A stretch of DNA of 64,000 bases. It comes from Lentisphaeria bacterium. GTDB taxonomy: Bacteria; Verrucomicrobiota; Lentisphaeria; Victivallales; UBA1829. This document shows, in pieces, positions 60,869 through 64,000 of this stretch. How positions within the stretch are numbered: the first letter of the stretch is position 1; the number at the start of each line of letters is the position of its first letter. Both the position numbers and the translations under genes were made by a program. The notes under the pieces are model-generated. The model was given only the letters and a program-made list of their open reading frames with translations. It ran no database searches and was not told the origin of the DNA. Where the stretch lies: positions 1 through 64,000 of the forward strand of contig DPDG01000027.1 of NCBI GenBank assembly GCA_003526375.1, written 5' to 3'.

Positions 60869-61687
60869 TCACATCGCGGGACCGGTGAAAAGCAGAACTC
60901 CGAGGAACAGGAGAATGATTTCAGCGGTATACCCGAATACATCCACAGCCTGACGGTTAATACCGGAAATCGAATCAAGGCAGAGCTGTTTTGCAAGCCA
61001 CGCAATCCCGCCGGTAAAAATAAAACCGATCAGAGTTGCGGGGATATGGAAAATCCCCGCAATCAGCATGACGCCCAATCCGGCATACCAGCCGTATTTC
61101 TGCATTTTTTCATCCGGCAAAGCATAATAATGATCCCCGACAGTGCCGCCCGGTTCATTCATGCCGCAGAGGTGCATACGGACAAGATATCCTCCGGTCA
61201 GCACGACAATGAACCAGAAAGAACAGTAAACCGAGCCGAGCGCGCCGAACATCACCATCCGCAGAACGTAAATCGTCAGCATTCCGATCATTGAAACCGG
61301 AGGGCGCGGCTCCGTCATGGACTGCGGCCTGGCAAAAAGCGCTTCCTCCTGGGAAGCTCCGGCGCGCCGCAGTTGAAAATAAGTCGCCAGCGAGGAAAGC
61401 CCCGTCCATCCGGTCGCGAGCTCAATTGCCGGCGGGGCAAAAACCGCGGCGGCAATCGCCCCCGCCACATGCCCGAACACCGCAGTGATTCCCCACAGCG
61501 GCAGGTAAAGGCAAATCCCCATGACTGCACCGACCAGCGGCATCATGATCCTTGCAAGAGCAGGTTTCCCGTCGATCAGCCCGAACCGCCCGTCCTCGTT
61601 GTCATCAATGAACGCAGGCAGTTTCCAGCGGATGAAAAGATTCCACGTTTCGGAAAACTGTGCAAGGTATGCGCCGATGTCAAACAT
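60869..61687 (-). CDS. CobS-like polytopic membrane protein
   Basis: 272 residues with five to six helices. ARIMMPLVGAVMGICLYLPLW and the C-terminal LDSISGINRQAVDVFGYTAEIILLFLG match the P-L-(V/I)-G and TGDxxGAxxExxE regions of cobalamin synthase (CobS). The family's HLDGLADTxDG segment appears as ATGWTGLSSLATYF, lacking the expected acidic residues. The start overlaps the acyltransferase end by 8 bp. No cobalamin genes are nearby, so a divergent phospho-head-group transferase role with the acyltransferases is an alternative. Function is uncertain. Confidence 0.6.
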   Translation of the reverse strand: MFDIGAYLAQFSETWNLFIRWKLPAFIDDNEDGRFGLIDGKPALARIMMPLVGAVMGICLYLPLWGITAVFGHVAGAIAAAVFAPPAIELATGWTGLSSLATYFQLRRAGASQEEALFARPQSMTEPRPPVSMIGMLTIYVLRMVMFGALGSVYCSFWFIVVLTGGYLVRMHLCGMNEPGGTVGDHYYALPDEKMQKYGWYAGLGVMLIAGIFHIPATLIGFIFTGGIAWLAKQLCLDSISGINRQAVDVFGYTAEIILLFLGVLLFTGPAM

Positions 61688-62456
61688 GTCCCGGAAGCTC
61701 CTTCTTCAATACGATCCTCTCGTGCGCCGCGCGAATCGCCTCATGGGTCGCCTCCGCCAGTTCCTTGCGGCTCCTGCCCTCCGCCGAAATCTTCGGAAGA
61801 ATATAAACATCGGCGTCGATGTATGGAATTCCGACCAGGTGCCAGAGATGCGGAAGAAGCTCCATGTCTCCGAACCAGCACGGCGTATCGGCGCCCTCCG
61901 GAACCCGGTAAACCGTCAGAATCGGCTGGATGTCGAAACCGCCGGACGCTGCCAGCTCAAACGGTGAGGATTTGAACGGCAGAATCGTGCTGCCGTCGGT
62001 GCTCGTCCCCTCGGGATAGATGATCAGGGGCACCTTGTGTTCCAGAGTCTCGCGGAACTCCTCCAGAGTCTTCTGCGATTTGATGCGTGAGGAGCGGTCC
62101 ACCCAGATCGGATGGATGAAAGAAGTATACCAGCCGAGAACCGGCCAGGACCGGATCTCCTTTTTCGGAGCAAAACGCAGCCCGAAGACAGCCGCATGGA
62201 CAAAAACGTCCACATATCCCATATGGTTGGAAACGACGAGCCCGCCGTCATATCCGTCAATATCGCCCGTCACATGAAGCCGGATGTTGAAAATACGCAG
62301 AAGACCGCTTCCCCAGTATTTCGTCATTTTCGCCATTCCGGCGATCGCCGCCCACTTGTCGCGCCGCAAAGTGACGGGAACCGAAATGACGCCGAGGTAG
62401 ATCAGCCACGGCAGAAGAAGCGCCAGACGGAAGATTCTTCTGAAAAAGACTTTCAT
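61680..62456 (-). CDS. PlsC/OlsA-like 1-acyl-glycerol-phosphate or lyso-ornithine-lipid acyltransferase
   Basis: 258 residues with one N-terminal membrane helix (~8-30). The acyltransferase motif I is NHMGYVD (NHx4D, ~residue 80), and motif III is IIYPEGTSTDGS (~150). It sits directly downstream of an OlsB-like gene (3-bp gap), the usual OlsBA order, so acylation of lyso-ornithine lipid at the inner membrane is the better guess, although general phosphatidate synthesis is possible. Confidence 0.87.
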   Translation of the reverse strand: MKVFFRRIFRLALLLPWLIYLGVISVPVTLRRDKWAAIAGMAKMTKYWGSGLLRIFNIRLHVTGDIDGYDGGLVVSNHMGYVDVFVHAAVFGLRFAPKKEIRSWPVLGWYTSFIHPIWVDRSSRIKSQKTLEEFRETLEHKVPLIIYPEGTSTDGSTILPFKSSPFELAASGGFDIQPILTVYRVPEGADTPCWFGDMELLPHLWHLVGIPYIDADVYILPKISAEGRSRKELAEATHEAIRAAHERIVLKKELPGHV

Positions 62457-62459
62457 AAG

Positions 62460-63272
62460 TCACCCCACGCTTGCAACGTTGAAGTGCTTGATGTAACGCT
62501 CCGGCAATCCGCTGACATCCAGCAGAATCAGGAAATCAATCGTCCCGAATTCATGATCGAAAACAGGCTCCCCGCAAATCTTCGCGCCGAGGCGGAGATA
62601 TCCCTTGAACAGCGGCGGAATCAGCCCGCGCAGCAGTTTTCGGTCATTGAGGATTGCATCAATCTCCTCCTGCGGCGGACGCGGCATCACACATTTGGGA
62701 AGCCCTTCCGCAAAAATCTGATCGGAAATCTTCCCCATTGTTTTAAGATGCTCGTAAATCGCCCAGCCGGAAGCGGGATTGGTATCTTCAAGACTCACGC
62801 AGCCGAACATGTAGCGAAGGCGGGAACGGTAGACGATTTCCGCAATTCCCCCCCAGAGCAGAGCGACCACGGTCCCGTCGCGGTGTTCCGGCGACACGCA
62901 GGAACGCCCGACTTCGATTGTATTTTCGGCAATTTTATCCAGCCCCGTGATCCTGAACTCCTGTTCGGAGTAAAATCCCAGCGCCTTGGATGCGACAGCG
63001 CCGAGATGGATGCGATAGGTGCCGACGACTTTATGCTGTGTCTTCTCCTCCACAACGAGATGCAGACAGTAGTCATCAAATTCATCCCGGTCGATACCGT
63101 CTCTGGATGCGGCTTCAAGTCCTTTTCCCTGTTCCAGATTGAAGACTTCATATCTCAATTTGAAGGCGGCCTGCATTTCTTCAGGCGTATCCGCAAACTT
63201 GATTCTGTATTGATCCTTCTCTGCCAGAACCGGCGGATTGCAAAGTTTATCACGTAACTCTGAAACGTCCAT
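62460..63272 (-). CDS. OlsB-like L-ornithine N-acyltransferase (hemolysin-like GNAT)
   Basis: 270 residues from ATG 63272 (GGGG 6 bp upstream). It shows the acetyltransf_5 pattern: AAFKLRYEVFNLEQGKGL (~35-55), DEFDDYCLHLVVEE, VVGTYRIH, and IEVGRSCVSPEHRDG (~125). The C-terminal LIPPLFKGYLRLGAKICGEPVFDHEFGTIDFLILLD is characteristic of OlsB. It forms lyso-ornithine lipid from ornithine and acyl-ACP. It is the first gene of an OlsB-OlsA-CobS-like operon with a structured leader. Confidence 0.87.
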   Translation of the reverse strand: MDVSELRDKLCNPPVLAEKDQYRIKFADTPEEMQAAFKLRYEVFNLEQGKGLEAASRDGIDRDEFDDYCLHLVVEEKTQHKVVGTYRIHLGAVASKALGFYSEQEFRITGLDKIAENTIEVGRSCVSPEHRDGTVVALLWGGIAEIVYRSRLRYMFGCVSLEDTNPASGWAIYEHLKTMGKISDQIFAEGLPKCVMPRPPQEEIDAILNDRKLLRGLIPPLFKGYLRLGAKICGEPVFDHEFGTIDFLILLDVSGLPERYIKHFNVASVG

Positions 63273-63313
63273 GCCCAACCCCGTTATTTACATATTTCTC
63301 TCGTGCAGGATAC

Positions 63314-63332
63314 CCCGGACATTTCGTCCGGG
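63314..63332 (-). promoter_or_regulatory. Hairpin in the olsB-like leader
   Basis: CCCGGAC / GTCCGGG form a perfect 7-bp stem with loop ATTTC. A lower stem (CAGG/CCTG) encloses it across small internal loops. It lies between the promoter and the ATG at 63272, without a T-run, so a leader regulatory structure is more likely than a terminator. Confidence 0.45.
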
Positions 63333-63366
63333 CTGCCTGTCTCGTCATGTCTAATCCACAACGGGT

Positions 63367-63394
63367 AATCTAACTCACTATTGCTTTCTTTCAA
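63367..63394 (-). promoter_or_regulatory. Promoter of the olsB-like operon
   Basis: TTGAAA (63394-63389), 16-bp spacer, TAGATT (63372-63367) on the minus strand, giving a leader of about 85-90 nt. Confidence 0.6.
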
Positions 63395-63460
63395 AATTTT
63401 TTTGAGCAAAACAGACGTTTTTTTCACAAAATAAGGAAAGAGATCCATTTCTTCCCCATC

Positions 63461-64000
63461 TCAAGGCAGGGGAATCACGTTCTTTTTCAGATATACGTTC
63501 CACGGCTGGTGTTTGTCCGTATAATTGATATCGCTCAAAAGCAGGAAAGGAACAGTCCGCACATTGCCCCCCACCATCAGGGTATTTACCGAAGTGTTCC
63601 CATGCCGTGCCGTAATTCTCGTCGGGCCGCTGGCATTGGTATAAATGGCGGTGTAATGTCCCAGACTGTCACCGTTGTTCATTTCGCCGTTGATGTCGGC
63701 GGCAAACAGATGTCCCGTCGGGAGAGGAATATGCTGGAATTTGAGAGGCCACGGTTTTCCGGTCCATGTATCCGCCTGCCCCAGAAGAAAATTCATGCCG
63801 TAGGAAATACGGTCGGAAAAAAAGGCAACGCATTTCCCGACATGGTCATCGGAGGGACACGCAAAGACACTTTTCTTCCATCTTGCAGGAACATTCTCCT
63901 GAAGCACGGGCGCAATGTAAAGAGCAAGGTTACGGCTCCATGTCTGGGGGTCCGCACCGCCTCCGCAGATCGGGAAATACTCTTTCCAGTCATTGAAGTA
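63461..64000 (-). CDS. Pseudopilin-like protein, copy E, N-terminus beyond window edge
   Basis: 179 residues are visible, open to the right edge. The segment NDWKEYFP near the edge, CPSDDHVGK, and the C-terminal ARHGNTSVNTLMVGGNVRTV match the globular part of the pseudopilin/H-X9-DG family, with GG in place of DG and a spacing of ten. The signal helix should lie upstream, outside the window. It is the last gene of its transcription unit. Confidence 0.8.
   Translation of the reverse strand, partial: YFNDWKEYFPICGGGADPQTWSRNLALYIAPVLQENVPARWKKSVFACPSDDHVGKCVAFFSDRISYGMNFLLGQADTWTGKPWPLKFQHIPLPTGHLFAADINGEMNNGDSLGHYTAIYTNASGPTRITARHGNTSVNTLMVGGNVRTVPFLLLSDINYTDKHQPWNVYLKKNVIPLP

Noticed and set aside
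63314..63332. Terminator for pseudopilin E
   Set aside because: The hairpin lies downstream of the olsB promoter and has no T-run, so it belongs to the olsB leader.

Overview
The window looks like chromosome of a Gram-negative bacterium of the PVC superphylum, most likely Lentisphaerota (Victivallis-like). This is an inference. It rests on the repeated FTLIELL-type pseudopilins with a C-terminal H-X9-DG-like motif, on large secreted glycan-active proteins (GH42-like, DUF4838-like, CBM9-like/DUF6067-like) each next to its own LacI/GntR/AraC-type regulator, and on an envelope gene set that includes an AsmA-like protein, an RND pump, a TolC-like protein, a BamE-like lipoprotein and a DAP-type MurE. 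No rRNA, tRNA, CRISPR array, phage or insertion sequence was recognised.

Layout. 1-9917 (minus strand): two consecutive cassettes of the form regulator -> pseudopilin -> large secreted enzyme (LacI/pilin/GH42-like, and GntR/pilin/DUF4838-like). 10205-16107: a cell-wall operon, S41 peptidase -> BamE-like lipoprotein -> UDP-glucuronate decarboxylase -> murF -> murE. 16239-18094: sugar oxidoreductase plus isomerase. 18243-21107: a giant AsmA-like protein. 21166-25728: moxR-DUF58-transglutaminase operon. 25847-30116: RND pump and adaptor. 30246-31027: alpha/beta hydrolase.

31214-36967 is a third cassette: GntR regulator -> 52-residue truncated pseudopilin -> two secreted proteins -> 50-residue ORF -> full pseudopilin. 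37090-46549 is mostly housekeeping: iron-sulfur repair protein with an MscS channel, dCMP deaminase, guaA-rsmD, a coiled-coil membrane protein with small membrane and lipoprotein genes, and an AraC regulator. 46688-51936 is a fourth cassette with a divergent LacI. 52044-63394 holds a TolC-like lipoprotein, ispF, guaB, two GT-C-type membrane glycosyltransferases that overlap tail to tail, an RsmB-like methylase, and an ornithine-lipid-type operon (OlsB-OlsA plus a CobS-like membrane protein). A fifth pseudopilin enters at the right edge.

How it works together: the most striking theme is the coupling of one sugar-responsive regulator, one pseudopilin and one or two large secreted glycan-processing proteins, repeated four times with unrelated enzymes. 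The genes look like separately regulated polysaccharide-use units in which the pseudopilin is the constant part. No core type II secretion or type IV pilus genes are in the window. Most recognisable promoters have a TTGNNN-like -35 box and a 16-bp spacer.
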